A stretch of DNA of 64,000 nt from Cupriavidus yeoncheonensis (GCF_905397275.1 NZ_CAJPUY010000008.1:1-64000), one strand, 5' to 3'. Shown: positions 44,322-55,803, counted from the stretch's first letter. The notes: generated by a model from the sequence alone, not told the origin. Numbers and translations: made by a program.

Positions 44322-45704
44322 TCACGATGCGCTGGACTCCCGGGTGAGCATCCGGCTTTCCCGAGGCTTGCCCCTGAGGTACCAGGCGAGTGACAGCAGG
44401 GCAACCCAACCCGCACCGATATAGAGCGCTACGCGCGTGTCCTCGACATATCCCAGCACGCCGATGACGAACAACATGAAGGCAATCGCAAGCGCCGGAC
44501 CGACAGGCCACATCGGCACCTTGAACTTGAGGGCGCGAACCTCCTCGGCCGACAGGCGACGCCGCATGGCAACCTGGGACAGCAGGATCATGAGCCAGAC
44601 CCATACGGTCGCAAAGGTCGCAATCGATGCGATGATCACAAACACCTGCTCGGGAATCAGGTAGTTCAGCACCACGCCGCCGAGCAGTGCGGCAGCCATC
44701 GCCAGCACCGTCACCCAGGGCACACCATGACGCGAGGTGGTCGCAAATAGACGCGGTGCGTGGCCCTGCTCTGCCATGCCGAACATCATCCGTCCGGCAC
44801 CGAAGATGTTGCTGTTGATTGCCGAGATGGCGGCGGAGATGACGATCAGGTTGAGAATCGCGGCGGCAGACTGGATGCCCAGCCCGGAGAAGATCTGTAC
44901 AAACGGGCTGCCCTGGCCGCCAATGCCGGTCCACGGAAAGATTGCCATCAGCACGGTCATCGTCAGGACGTAGAACAGCAGGATCCGGGCCGGCACTGCG
45001 TTGATCGCCCGCGGAATGACTTGCTCAGGGTTCTTCGCTTCGCCGCCGGTGATGCCGATGATCTCGATGCCACCATACGCAAACATCACCACGGCCAGCG
45101 ACGCGATCAGCCCGCCCGCACCGTGCGGCAAGAAGCCGCCATGCGCCCACAGATTGGTCAGGCCCGGGGTGTGTTCGCCATTCATCTTGACGCCGAGGAA
45201 CAGGATCAGGATACCGCCAATGATCATCGCGGCGATGGCAAGGATCTTCACCAGCGCCAGCCAGAACTCCAGCTCCCCGAACACCTTGACGTTGCACAGG
45301 TTCAAGCCGCAGATCAGCATGACGATGCCGAGCACCCATACCCATTGCGGAACTTCCGGAAACCAGAATCCCATGTAGATGCCGAATGCCGTTACGTCCG
45401 CGAGGCAGACGATGATCATCTCGAGGATATAGGTCCATCCGGTGAGAAAGCCCGCGAGCGGCCCGAGGTACTCGCTTGCATACCGTCCGAAGGAACCGGA
45501 TACCGGCTCGCGCACTGCCATTTCGCCGAGCGCACGCATGACCATGTAGACTGCCGCGCCGCCCAGGATATAGGCCAGGATGACGGCCGGGCCAGCCATC
45601 TGGATCGCCGATGCCGAGCCGTAGAACAGGCCCGTGCCAATGGCCGAGCCAAGCGCAAGGAAGCGGATATGCCGCGCGCTCAGGTTGCGTTGCAGGTTTT
45701 TCAA
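44322..45704 (-). CDS. Amino acid permease of the APC superfamily, probable histidine permease
   Basis: A 460-residue transporter with about twelve membrane segments. [44 protein letters not shown] is the consensus N-terminus of AAT-family amino acid permeases, close to ProY and HutT types. TTG 45704 is the likely start, with GGAG six bases upstream, giving the usual N-terminal length; in-frame sequence further up is not protein-like. It is last in the hutU-hutH unit, 89 bp after hutH, so histidine or urocanate is the expected substrate. Confidence 0.87.
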   Translation of the reverse strand: MKNLQRNLSARHIRFLALGSAIGTGLFYGSASAIQMAGPAVILAYILGGAAVYMVMRALGEMAVREPVSGSFGRYASEYLGPLAGFLTGWTYILEMIIVCLADVTAFGIYMGFWFPEVPQWVWVLGIVMLICGLNLCNVKVFGELEFWLALVKILAIAAMIIGGILILFLGVKMNGEHTPGLTNLWAHGGFLPHGAGGLIASLAVVMFAYGGIEIIGITGGEAKNPEQVIPRAINAVPARILLFYVLTMTVLMAIFPWTGIGGQGSPFVQIFSGLGIQSAAAILNLIVISAAISAINSNIFGAGRMMFGMAEQGHAPRLFATTSRHGVPWVTVLAMAAALLGGVVLNYLIPEQVFVIIASIATFATVWVWLMILLSQVAMRRRLSAEEVRALKFKVPMWPVGPALAIAFMLFVIGVLGYVEDTRVALYIGAGWVALLSLAWYLRGKPRESRMLTRESSAS

Positions 45705-45793
45705 GCTGTCTCCAGAAAGATATCGGGAAGGGGACCGACGGTCCCGAGGCGCGCGGATCTTCGCCCGCTCCGCGCCAGTGCAGGCGTCTTCTC

Positions 45794-47358
45794 TCAGAGG
45801 CTTGGCAGCATGCCCGCGGGCAGCAGGGCCGAGAGGTGACGCTCGGCGATCAGGACGCTGGCAGCTTCGATGTCCGGGGCGAAGTAGCGGTCCTTGTCGT
45901 AGAACGGCACTGACTGTCGCAGCAGCCCACGCGCGCGCTCGAGTGCGACCGAAGTCTTTGCCCCCTCGCGGAAATCGAGTCCCTGGCAGGCAGCGAGCCA
46001 CTCGATGGCAAGGATGCCCTTCACGTTGTCAGCCATCTCCCAAAGACGCTTCCCGGCGTTGGGTGCCATGGACACGTGGTCTTCCTGATTCGCGGAGGTC
46101 GGCAGGCTGTCGACGCTGGCGGGATGCGCGAGCGCCTTGTTGTCCGACGCCAGGGCAGCGGCCGTGACCTGCGCGATCATGAAGCCGGAGTTGACGCCGC
46201 CATTGGCGACGAGGAACGCCGGCAACTGCGACATGTGCTTGTCCATCATCAGTGAAATGCGCCGCTCGCTCAACGCGCCAATCTCGGCCAGTGCCAGCGC
46301 GAGGTTGTCCGCTGCCATGGCCACCGGCTCCGCGTGGAAGTTGCCGCCCGAGATGATGTCCCCTTCCTGCGCAAACACCAGGGGGTTGTCGGACACCGAG
46401 TTCGCTTCGACGGCAAGGACGTCCGCCGCATTGCGGATCTGCGTCAGGCAGGCGCCCATGACCTGCGGCTGACAGCGCAGGGAATAGGGATCCTGGACCT
46501 TTTCGCAGCTTGCATGGGATTGACCGATTTCGCTGGTCGGCCCCAGGAGGTCACGATAGATCGCCGCCGAGTCGATCTGGCCACGCTGACCGCGCGCCGC
46601 GTGGATACGCGGATCGAACGGGGCACGCGAGCCAAGCGACGCCTCGACGGTCAGCGCCCCGCTGACGCTCGCCGCGGCGAACAGGTCTTCTGCCTGGAAC
46701 AATCCCTGGAGTGCGTAGGCCGTGGAGACCTGCGTGCCGTTGAGCAACGCAAGCCCTTCCTTGGCTGCGAGCGTGAGCGGTTGCAGATCGGCAATGGCAA
46801 GCGCTTCACGTGCGGGCAGCCATTCGCCGCGATAGCGCGCGTCGCCCTCGCCGAGCAGCAGCAGCGACATGTGGGCAAGCGGCGCCAGATCGCCGGACGC
46901 ACCGACCGACCCCTTCAGCGGAATGCGGGAGTACACCTCGGCGTTCACCAGCGTGATCAGCGCGTCGATGACCTTGCGACGGATGCCGGACAGACCGCGC
47001 GCCAGGCTGTTGATCTTGAGCACCATGATCAGGCGCACCACGGCGTCATCGATCGGCTCGCCTACGCCGGCCGCATGCGAGAGCACCAGCGAGCGCTGCA
47101 GGCTCTCCAGATCCTCGCGCGCAATGCGCGTCTGTGCCAGCAGGCCGAAGCCGGTGTTGATGCCATAGGCCGTGCGGCCTTCGGAGATGACGCTCTCAAC
47201 GCAAGCCACGCTGCGGTCGATGGCCGCGAAGGCACGCTCGTCGAGCGTGATCCTGACGGGATGCTGATGGACGGCACGCAGTTGCGCGAGCGTCAGCTCA
47301 CCGGGTTGCAGATGCAGGGCGGTGGCCGACTGGTTGGCTTGATATGACATGTTCAGAT

Positions 47359-47362
<4 letters not shown>
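45794..47362 (-). CDS. hutH: Histidine ammonia-lyase
   Basis: A 522-residue enzyme converting L-histidine to trans-urocanate and ammonia. The self-forming MIO prosthetic group is made from A155-S156-G157 in [35 protein letters not shown] and [19 protein letters not shown] are other family blocks. The GTG at 47362 overlaps the hutU stop codon; ATG 47350 is an alternative start four residues in. Neither has a clear ribosome site, so coupling to hutU is likely. Second gene of the hut unit. Confidence 0.97.
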
Positions 47363-49047
<1,685 letters not shown>

Positions 49048-49367
49048 GGCAGCTCCTTCGGAATCACTGGCCCGGCCACGCCGGGAAACATCACCTGATA
49101 GGCGTGTATAGTCTTGTATATACAAGCATAGATGTATTGGGGTATTCCCGAAGATCGGCAAGACCGGGCGGCCAGATGTGACGGCGCCCGGACGTAGCCG
49201 GGCGCGAGTGTCGAATCAGTAACGAGAAGTCAGGCGGATTGGAGGCGTCCGCCCAGCGCTGCGGGAGCAATCAGGATGTGAACCGCCCTTCGAGCCGACG
49301 CATGGAGCCCGGATGATGCGGGCCCGATATCGTCAGCGCGGGAACCCGGTCCGAAGCACCCACTCAC
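49048..49367. other. Upstream region of hutU
   Basis: The 320-bp gap to the alpha/beta-hydrolase gene contains the HutC-type palindrome at 49113-49126 in an AT-rich pocket near the probable hutU promoter. The rest shows no gene. Confidence 0.6.
49113..49126. promoter_or_regulatory. HutC-type operator
   Basis: CTTGTATATACAAG is a perfect 14-bp palindrome matching the T-G-T-A-N2-T-A-C-A core known for HutC, the GntR-family repressor that senses urocanate. It lies 66-79 bases before the hutU start codon. Confidence 0.8.
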
Positions 49368-50270
49368 TCACGCGTCGCGTCCCGGATGCAGATGACGGAC
49401 CAGGAAGTCCGTCTGGTCGGCCACGGCACGCTCCCACAGGGGCCCCATGTAGAGACCAAAGTGGCCGCAAGGATAGGTCTTCACCTCCGCCCGGGGCGTT
49501 CGGCTGGCGGCTTCATGCGCCAGACCGGCAGGCGCCAGGTGGACGTCCTCTTCACCGATGCAATAAAGCGTCGGGCACTGGATCTTTCGCACGCCGGCAA
49601 TCGGCCTGTAGGTTCCGTAGCGCAGGGCAATGCGGGCGCAGACCTGGTTAACCCATGTTGATTTGTCCGGCGTGACACTCTCGAACCACGACAACGCCTC
49701 GGGCGTAGCCATGGCCGACCACGTACCCGGGCGACCGGTCGCCGCGATATAGAAAGGCGACATGCCGACGAGTGATCGGGCAGCGTCGTACAGGCCAGCC
49801 AGGGTCAGCCGCGTCAAATGGGCGAGACCCAGCGCCGGGAGGTTGCGAAGGCCGTCGCAGGTGGGCACCTGGGCAACGGCTGCGGCGATGGCCGGATCGC
49901 GGGCCGCCATGGTCAGCACGTGGCCGCCGCTAAGCGATGATCCGAACAGGGCGATGCGCTTCGGATCGATGTCGGGCAGGTTGCGGGCAAACGCGATCGC
50001 GGCCGCCCAGTCCTGCAACTGGTCCTGAATGTTCAGCAGTTGGCGCGGTATGCCACCGCTGGCGCCGAAATAGCGATAGTCGAAGAGCAGCACGGCCATT
50101 CCCGCCTGCACGAAGCGTTCGGCAAAGGCGTCAAGCCGCTGCTCGCGCACGGCCGAAAAACCATGTGCCATGACCACGCACGGCACCGATGCAGCAACAC
50201 CCTCCGGACGATAGAGCCAGGCGGCGCACCGGACGTTGCCGGAAGAGAATTCGACGTCACTGCGTACCAT
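49368..50270 (-). CDS. Alpha/beta-hydrolase
   Basis: A 300-residue hydrolase fold. VPCVVMAHGFSAVREQRLDAFAERF holds the oxyanion segment, AVLLFDYRYFGASGG the next strand, and IALFGSSLSGGHVLTMAA the nucleophile elbow with serine in G-S-S-L-S; the acid is probably the aspartate in GEEDVHLAP and the histidine in PCGHFGLYMG. Related proteins are X-Pro dipeptidyl-peptidase-like or acyl hydrolases of unclear substrate. It reads toward the hut promoter region and is probably a single-gene unit. Confidence 0.85.
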   Translation of the reverse strand: MVRSDVEFSSGNVRCAAWLYRPEGVAASVPCVVMAHGFSAVREQRLDAFAERFVQAGMAVLLFDYRYFGASGGIPRQLLNIQDQLQDWAAAIAFARNLPDIDPKRIALFGSSLSGGHVLTMAARDPAIAAAVAQVPTCDGLRNLPALGLAHLTRLTLAGLYDAARSLVGMSPFYIAATGRPGTWSAMATPEALSWFESVTPDKSTWVNQVCARIALRYGTYRPIAGVRKIQCPTLYCIGEEDVHLAPAGLAHEAASRTPRAEVKTYPCGHFGLYMGPLWERAVADQTDFLVRHLHPGRDA

Positions 50271-50607
50271 TTGTATGGGATCTTCCTCTTGTGGGAGCCA
50301 GGGCTGGCCAGAACGGCAGTATGGGGAATCGCCGCCAATGTGTTTGACCGACGGTGACAGTCATTTGACGAATCGGGACAGTTCGGCACCACGCGTGTAC
50401 CAACGCCGAATCGACGGCGCGATGACGCTTAAAGCACCACTTGCGACCGGCTCTGCCCCCGGTGTGCTGCATCTTGTCGGACGACGCCTCAGGATCGCGG
50501 GCGCGGCCATGCCAGGGCGCATCCACGGATGTCGGTGCGGAAGCGAACGGAAGCGAGCGGGAGGCTGATGCAGGCTTGTCCGCCTACTGTGCCACTGGGG
50601 AATCCTG
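50271..50607. other. Gene-free divergent spacer
   Basis: This 337-bp stretch between the divergent hydrolase and lipoprotein genes presumably carries both promoters. I find no clear consensus promoter, palindrome or gene in it. Confidence 0.5.
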
Positions 50608-50961
50608 ATGCGCACCCATCTCCCTTTGCTTCCGGCCTTCGCCGCACTGATCGTCGCCGGGTGTAACACGGCGCCAATCCCGCCAGGCAAGCCGGTCGAT
50701 ATTCCCACCGCCTTGCAACAGGTCGCCGCCGGACTGTGCGCATTCAAGAAAGACGCTGTGGCAAAAGGACAGGGCTCCTTTGACTCGGTCACGGTCGAGC
50801 TTGACCTGACCATCGATGGCGCGAAAGATCCCCCGGTCGCTGTGGCACCTGACATCCAGTTCATGCCGACAGTCAGCTACGGACAGACCATTTCCGTCAC
50901 CAAGGGAAGCAAGCTGACGCTGACGCTGAAGAATGCCGATGCCTGCGACATGCGAAAGTGA
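50608..50961 (+). CDS. Small predicted lipoprotein
   Basis: A 117-residue protein with signal sequence MRTHLPLLPAFAALIVAGC, lipidated at C19. The mature part, PTALQQVAAGLCAFKKDAVAKGQGSF and VTVELDLTIDGA, then ISVTKGSKLTLTLKNADACDM, looks like a compact beta-sandwich with two cysteines. It overlaps the next gene by four bases, so the two should be co-translated. Function unknown. Confidence 0.68.
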   Translation: MRTHLPLLPAFAALIVAGCNTAPIPPGKPVDIPTALQQVAAGLCAFKKDAVAKGQGSFDSVTVELDLTIDGAKDPPVAVAPDIQFMPTVSYGQTISVTKGSKLTLTLKNADACDMRK

Positions 50962-51407
50962 GCCAGGCACTGCAGATGATTGCCGCATTCGCTGCGATGC
51001 TCTTCGCCGGGGCGGCCTTGTATGTGAATGTGGTCGAGCATCCCGCAAGAATGGTGCTTGAGACAAGGTCCGCCGCGCAGCAGTGGGCGCCCAGCTACAG
51101 GCGTGCCACGCTCATGCAGGCACCATTGGCACTGATCAGCTTGCTGAGCGGAGTGCTGGCATGGCTGTCGGGTGCCAGTCTCTGGTGCCTTGCTGCCGCG
51201 CTGCTGATCGGATCTGTCGTGCCGTATACGTTTCTCGTCGTCATGCCCACCAACCACAGAATTCTTGAGTCAGATCGCGATCTTTCATCGGTCGAGACCC
51301 GGGAACTCTTGCAGAAATGGGCCAGACTGCATGGCGTGCGCACGGCATTGAGCCTTGTCGCGTCCGTCATCGACGTATGGCAATTGGGCGGCAATGGCGT
51401 CACTTGA
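50958..51407 (+). CDS. DUF1772 (anthrone-oxygenase-like) membrane protein
   Basis: A 149-residue protein with four likely membrane helices. MIAAFAAMLFAGAALYVNVVEHPARM is typical of DUF1772, followed by APSYRRATLMQAPLALISLLSGVLAWL and VVPYTFLVVMPTNHRILES. GTG 50958 overlaps the lipoprotein stop codon by four bases, and the gene overlaps the next by 14 bases, so three genes form one operon. Fungal relatives include anthrone oxygenases, but the bacterial role is unknown. Confidence 0.8.
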   Translation: MSQALQMIAAFAAMLFAGAALYVNVVEHPARMVLETRSAAQQWAPSYRRATLMQAPLALISLLSGVLAWLSGASLWCLAAALLIGSVVPYTFLVVMPTNHRILESDRDLSSVETRELLQKWARLHGVRTALSLVASVIDVWQLGGNGVT

Positions 51408-51855
51408 ACTGAAGATCCCGCCGCCAGTCGTGGCGCTGCTGACTGGCTTGCTCATGTGGCTGGCATCCAGGTTGATCGCCCCGGTTGCCGTTCCGTTCGG
51501 ACTTCGCGCAGGTGTCGCAGTTGCCATGGCTTGCGCAGGCGCGGCGATCGGGGTGTCGGCCATGGTTTCATTCCTGCGGGCGAAGACCACGATGAATCCG
51601 GTCAGGCCCGATACTGCGTCGTTGCTCGTCACGGACGGGGTGTTTCGCTTCACGCGCAATCCCATGTACCTGAGCCTGCTGCTGTACCTGTTGGCGTGGG
51701 CGGTGTACTTGTCAAACTGGCTGGCTCTGCTGCTCCTGCCCCTGTTCGTGCTCTATATCAACCGGTTTCAGATCGCCCCCGAGGAGCGCATGCTTTCATC
51801 GCTCTTCGATGCGCAGTACGTTGCATACAAGGGGAAAGTTCGCCGGTGGCTGTGA
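51394..51855 (+). CDS. Isoprenylcysteine carboxyl methyltransferase (ICMT)-like membrane protein
   Basis: A 153-residue membrane protein of the bacterial ICMT/PEMT family. LLTGLLMWLASRLI and AMACAGAAIGVSAMVSFLRAKTTMNPVRP lead to the diagnostic LLVTDGVFRFTRNPMYLSLLLYLLAWAVYL, which binds S-adenosylmethionine in relatives, and RMLSSLFDAQYVAYKGKVRRWL at the end. It may methylate a lipid or small carboxyl compound. ATG 51394 overlaps the DUF1772 gene; a TTG start at 51355 is possible but would overlap further. Confidence 0.85.
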   Translation: MASLELKIPPPVVALLTGLLMWLASRLIAPVAVPFGLRAGVAVAMACAGAAIGVSAMVSFLRAKTTMNPVRPDTASLLVTDGVFRFTRNPMYLSLLLYLLAWAVYLSNWLALLLLPLFVLYINRFQIAPEERMLSSLFDAQYVAYKGKVRRWL

Positions 51856-51912
51856 CGCATGACGCCTCCATCGGGCCTGCAATGCAAAGACTGCCAGCCT
51901 GCTCGCGGGATG

Positions 51913-52365
51913 CTAGTTCGCCGCCATCCCTTTTTCCGCCAGTTCCTTCTTCGCGCTCTCGTTCTTCGTCAAGTGCGTCAGGCCCATGCCACGCAGAACG
52001 TTCGGAGCCTTGGTGAACTGGACATTGTCATAGCCCACGATCTCGATGCGATTGCCCCAGGGGTCACGGAAATCCAGAAACGGGCCATCGAGCGGCTTGA
52101 CCCCCGCCGCCTTGAGGGCGGCGCGCGCGGCCTCCTTGTCATCGACAACGAGGCCGAAATGCCGGCCGTCATCGGCTGGCTGTTTGCGTCCCGCCTGCAA
52201 TGCGATGAACTGGTCGCCAAGATCGATGAAGGCCATCGTCTTGCTCTTGCTGCGCAACTGAAAGTCGAAAATGCGGCCGTAGAACGCCAGCGCGTCCTCG
52301 ATATCGCCGACTTCCAGCGCTATGTGATTGAAGCCGATGGCGCGCGGCTTGGTGGAATCAGGCAT
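51913..52365 (-). CDS. VOC-superfamily (glyoxalase/bleomycin-resistance-like) protein
   Basis: A 150-residue single-domain VOC protein: IGFNHIALEVGDIEDALAFYGRIFDF begins the first beta-alpha-beta module and HFGLVVDDKEAARAALKAAGV the second; FLDFRDPWGNRIEIVGYDNVQFTKAP holds the last metal ligand. GAGGAGGG precedes ATG 52365. The metal-ligand histidine and glutamate pattern suggests an active lyase or dioxygenase-type fold, substrate unknown. It converges on the ICMT gene. Confidence 0.82.
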   Translation of the reverse strand: MPDSTKPRAIGFNHIALEVGDIEDALAFYGRIFDFQLRSKSKTMAFIDLGDQFIALQAGRKQPADDGRHFGLVVDDKEAARAALKAAGVKPLDGPFLDFRDPWGNRIEIVGYDNVQFTKAPNVLRGMGLTHLTKNESAKKELAEKGMAAN

Positions 52366-52493
52366 TTCACCCTCCTCTCGCAATCCGTGGGTAGTGTTCA
52401 CAAGCAAGCCGATCTGGCCGGTGGTCCGGAAACGGCCTGCCACAGTGCGACGCCTCAAGTATGGTGGTTGAAGTCATCTCCCACTAGACGATC

Positions 52494-52518
52494 AAATTGG
52501 ATTGGTTTGCTCCAATTT
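52494..52518. promoter_or_regulatory. AT-rich hairpin between the VOC and RNase Z-like genes
   Basis: AAATTGGA-N9-TCCAATTT is a perfect 8-bp inverted repeat. It lies about 130 bases upstream of the VOC start and 140 bases downstream of the RNase Z-like stop, so it could be a VOC gene operator or a weak terminator. It lacks a T-run long enough for a confident terminator call. Confidence 0.4.
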
Positions 52519-52655
52519 TGGATAGCGTACTTTCCCGGCCAGATCGCGCGTGCGTGCCTGCCTGCGGACAGGTTTCCTGATATGAGTACTTCGCTGCTGG
52601 CGGCGATGCCTTGTGTTGCCCCTAAGACGCCCTTACCCCGCTACCCCCATGGCCA

Positions 52656-53708
52656 TTACGTCGTCCGGTCCGGCAGCCGCGGCCTGAAGCTGGTGTGCGC
52701 ATCCCCGGCCCACGCAGCCCGTATTTCGGCTGCCAGCTCGGCGGCGCGACCCTCATAGCGTGGCGAGAAATGAAAGGGGGTTACCTCGCGGGCACCGATG
52801 CAGCGGGCGATCCGGCCGGCCTGGGCCGCGGTCAAATGGTTCTTGCGCAGACCGTGAGCGCTGTCCTGATCCAGAAACACGCTCTCGATGAACAACTCGT
52901 CGACGTCCTGCATGAATTGCGACAACGCTTGCACGTTCTCGTCCGAGTAGCGCAGGTCGGTGACATAGCCGATACGCCGGCCAGGTCCGACGTCAAGGAT
53001 CAGCCGGCTCAGCTCGCCAACCTGCCGCGTCGTCGCGTGATCGCCCTCGCGGTCGCGCCACTGCACAAGAATCGGCGCATCGTCGGGCGCGCCGGTCAGG
53101 ACGGCGTGCTTCAGCTCGCGCAGCCAGGCTCCTGTGGTCAGGCCTGACGCGACCAGCCGCTCCTTGTTGAGACCGGGCCGTGCCTTCTCTTCCACCAGGT
53201 AGGCCAGGCAAGGCGTTCCATGATCGACGAAGCACGCGCGCACCCGGAAGGTCGACTCCTCGTGGACGATGTCGCCGGTGCCCCCCGTCAGCACCTCCCC
53301 CTGCCTTGCAAAGCCGTGCCGGCTGGAAAAGCAGGCGCTGCGCCGCTGCCAGTCCAGGCCGAGTTCGGCCGCTTCAATCGTCAGATCGACCGCGTAGCGA
53401 TGGACCACATTCCACGTATAGCCCTGCAGCTTGTGCCCGACCTGCGCGAGGAATCCCGGCCCGCCGTACAGCACGATACGGTCCTTGCGCCCGAGCAGCA
53501 CGCGCAGCAGGTGGTCGAAGCCGGAAAAATGATCCATGTGCGCATGCGTGACGAACACATGTGACACCCGCATCAGCTCGCGCGGCATCAGTCCGGTGAT
53601 ATCGCCCAAGTCGAACAGCATCGCGCGCCGTTCGTCCAGGAAATCTACGAACAGTCCAGGATCGCCAAAGACATCGTTGACGAGGCGGGCTTCCAGCAAG
53701 TGACGCAT
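52656..53708 (-). CDS. Metallo-beta-lactamase-fold protein, ribonuclease Z-like
   Basis: A 350-residue MBL-fold hydrolase. The metal motif is HVFVTHAHMDHFSGFDHLLRVLL, with further ligands in HGTPCLAYL and DLRYSDENV; the FIESVFL strand and the HLTAAQAGRIA region end with TPFHFSPRYEG, the pattern of RNase Z-type proteins. Members process tRNA 3' ends, but some act on other phosphoesters. ATG 53708 is preferred over GTG 53717; both ribosome sites are weak. It is a single-gene unit. Confidence 0.85.
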   Translation of the reverse strand: MRHLLEARLVNDVFGDPGLFVDFLDERRAMLFDLGDITGLMPRELMRVSHVFVTHAHMDHFSGFDHLLRVLLGRKDRIVLYGGPGFLAQVGHKLQGYTWNVVHRYAVDLTIEAAELGLDWQRRSACFSSRHGFARQGEVLTGGTGDIVHEESTFRVRACFVDHGTPCLAYLVEEKARPGLNKERLVASGLTTGAWLRELKHAVLTGAPDDAPILVQWRDREGDHATTRQVGELSRLILDVGPGRRIGYVTDLRYSDENVQALSQFMQDVDELFIESVFLDQDSAHGLRKNHLTAAQAGRIARCIGAREVTPFHFSPRYEGRAAELAAEIRAAWAGDAHTSFRPRLPDRTT

Positions 53709-53939
53709 GACGGTCACGGCCCCATGAACATCGTTAGTCCTCCCGTTCCCAGGCTATGCCAGGAACTCGACTTCGACATCCTATGCGCCGATTCCAGCCC
53801 CGCCAAGGACGTGTCGAGCAGGAATGGCAGCCACGGGTTGCTGCTGCACCGGCACATGTCACTGTTCGCCGACAGATGTCCGCAAAATCCCGCGAGCTAT
53901 CGTTGCCCGGCCAGCCGCACTCGCCTCTATCTCCGACAA

Positions 53940-53968
53940 CTGAAAGCACGTTTCACATTGCGGAATTT
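53940..53968 (+). promoter_or_regulatory. aceA upstream direct element, copy 1
   Basis: Starts CTGAAAGCACG and contains TTTCACATTGCGGAA. It agrees with the element at 54002-54030 at 22 of 29 positions, and all seven differences are transitions. The copies are 62 bp apart, close to six helical turns. It may be the site of a RamB/ScfR-type regulator of acetate or fatty-acid metabolism. Confidence 0.6.
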
Positions 53969-54001
53969 ACTTCGAATTTCCCCGGAGATACTTTCCGTTT
54001 C

Positions 54002-54030
54002 CTGAAAGCGTGTTCCACATCGCAAAATCT
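54002..54030 (+). promoter_or_regulatory. aceA upstream direct element, copy 2
   Basis: Starts CTGAAAGCGTG and contains TTCCACATCGCAAAA. It ends 13 bases before the probable -35 hexamer, a usual position for an activator or for a repressor near the promoter. Confidence 0.6.
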
Positions 54031-54043
54031 GTCGCGTAAGCTA

Positions 54044-54072
54044 TTGAAAAATAAAGATAAACTAACTCTTAT
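54044..54072 (+). promoter_or_regulatory. Probable aceA promoter
   Basis: TTGAAA (54044-54049), a 17-bp spacer and TCTTAT (54067-54072), in AT-rich DNA about 130 bases before the start codon. CTTATATAAG just downstream offers an alternative -10 region. Confidence 0.5.
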
Positions 54073-54199
54073 GTCTTATATAAGACCTTGCCGCGACGCA
54101 TCAAAACCGCCCTACAATAACTCCACGCTGCTTGCTTCGACATCCGTGGCGGCACACTCAACCATTTCTTCAAACGCGCCTTACCCTTAGGAAATTCAC

Positions 54200-55783
54200 A
54201 TGGCCCAGTATCAAGACGACATCAAGGCAGTTGCGGCTTTGAAAGAGAACCACGGCAGCGCGTGGAATGCGATCAACCCCGAGTATGCCGCCCGCATGCG
54301 TGCCCAGAACAGGTTCAAGACGGGCCTGGACATCGCCAAGTACACCGCCAAGATCATGCGCGCCGACATGGCCGCCTACGATGCCGACCCGTCCAAGTAC
54401 ACCCAGTCGCTGGGCTGCTGGCACGGCTTCATCGGCCAGCAGAAGATGATCTCCATCAAGAAGCACTTCAACAGCACCGACCGCCGCTACCTGTACCTGT
54501 CGGGCTGGATGGTGGCCGCGCTGCGCTCCGAGTTCGGCCCGCTGCCGGACCAGTCGATGCACGAAAAGACCTCGGTGAGCGCGCTGATCCGCGAGCTGTA
54601 CACCTTCCTGCGCCAGGCCGATGCCCGTGAACTGGGCGGCCTGTTCCGCGAGCTGGACGCCGCCAAGGACGCTGCCGCCAAGGCCGCCATCCAGGCCAAG
54701 ATCGACAATCACGTCACCCACGTGGTGCCCATCATCGCCGACATCGACGCGGGCTTCGGCAACGCCGAGGCCACCTACCTGCTGGCCAAGCAGTTCATCG
54801 AAGCCGGCGCCTGCTGCATCCAGATCGAAAACCAGGTGTCCGACGAGAAGCAGTGCGGCCACCAGGACGGCAAGGTCACCGTGCCGCACGAGGACTTCCT
54901 GGCCAAGGTCCGCGCCGTCCGTTACGCCTTCCTGGAACTGGGTGTGGACGACGGTGTCATCGTGACCCGTACCGACTCGCTGGGCGCCGGCCTGACCAAG
55001 CAGATCGCCGTGACCCACACGCCGGGCGACCTGGGCGACCAATACAACTCCTTCCTCGATTGCGACGAAATCTCGGCCGACGCACTCGGCAATGGTGACG
55101 TTGTCATCAAGCGCGACGGCAAGCTGCTGCGTCCCAAGCGCCTGCCCAGCAACCTGTTCCAGTTCCGCGCCGGCACGGGCGAAGCGCGTTGCGTGCTGGA
55201 CAGCATTACCTCGCTGCAGAACGGTGCTGACCTGCTGTGGATCGAAACCGAAAAGCCGCATATCGAGCAGATCGCCGGCATGGTCCGCGAGATTCGCAAG
55301 GTCATCCCGAATGCCAAGCTGGTGTACAACAACAGCCCGTCGTTCAACTGGACCCTGAACTTCCGCCAGCAGGCGTATGACGCGATGAAGGCCGCGGGCA
55401 AGGATGTGTCGGCCTACGACCGCGCCCAGCTGATGAGCGTGGAATACGATCAGACCGAACTGGCGGCCGCCGCCGATGAAAAGATCCGCACCTTCCAGGC
55501 CGACGCGGCCCGCGAAGCCGGTATCTTCCACCACCTGATCACGCTGCCGACCTACCACACCGCAGCACTGTCGACCGACAACCTGGCCAAGGAATACTTC
55601 GGCGAGCAAGGCATGCTGGGTTATGTGGCTGGCGTGCAGCGCAAGGAAATCCGTCAGGGCATCGCCTGCGTCAAGCACCAGAACATGTCCGGCTCCGACA
55701 TCGGCGACGACCACAAGGAGTATTTCAGCGGCGAAGCGGCCCTGAAGGCAGCAGGTAAAGACAACACCATGAACCAGTTCTGA
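54200..55783 (+). CDS. aceA: Isocitrate lyase
   Basis: A 527-residue lyase splitting isocitrate into glyoxylate and succinate, the first step of the glyoxylate shunt needed for growth on acetate and fatty acids. It belongs to the longer bacterial type: the active-site cysteine is C219 in EKQCGHQDGKV, where the shorter enterobacterial type has K-K-C-G-H. Also visible are VPIIADIDAGFGN for the metal and NNSPSFNW. The long AT-rich leader and a strong terminator indicate a single-gene unit. Malate synthase is not in this window. Confidence 0.98.
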   Translation: MAQYQDDIKAVAALKENHGSAWNAINPEYAARMRAQNRFKTGLDIAKYTAKIMRADMAAYDADPSKYTQSLGCWHGFIGQQKMISIKKHFNSTDRRYLYLSGWMVAALRSEFGPLPDQSMHEKTSVSALIRELYTFLRQADARELGGLFRELDAAKDAAAKAAIQAKIDNHVTHVVPIIADIDAGFGNAEATYLLAKQFIEAGACCIQIENQVSDEKQCGHQDGKVTVPHEDFLAKVRAVRYAFLELGVDDGVIVTRTDSLGAGLTKQIAVTHTPGDLGDQYNSFLDCDEISADALGNGDVVIKRDGKLLRPKRLPSNLFQFRAGTGEARCVLDSITSLQNGADLLWIETEKPHIEQIAGMVREIRKVIPNAKLVYNNSPSFNWTLNFRQQAYDAMKAAGKDVSAYDRAQLMSVEYDQTELAAAADEKIRTFQADAAREAGIFHHLITLPTYHTAALSTDNLAKEYFGEQGMLGYVAGVQRKEIRQGIACVKHQNMSGSDIGDDHKEYFSGEAALKAAGKDNTMNQF

Positions 55784-55803
55784 TACTGGCTACAGCCCAA
55801 GGC

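Larger units (their letters stand above)
53709..54199. other. Long upstream region of aceA
   Basis: The 0.5-kb gap has no gene. Its right half is AT-rich and holds two related 29-bp elements and a probable promoter, listed separately. The left half is ordinary GC-rich DNA, with one CGCAAAATC (53881-53889) recalling the core of the second element. Confidence 0.6.

Noticed and set aside
54170..55714. A 514-codon minus-strand frame across aceA
   Set aside because: Complement of a highly codon-biased gene; no ribosome site and no recognisable domain, whereas the plus strand encodes isocitrate lyase.
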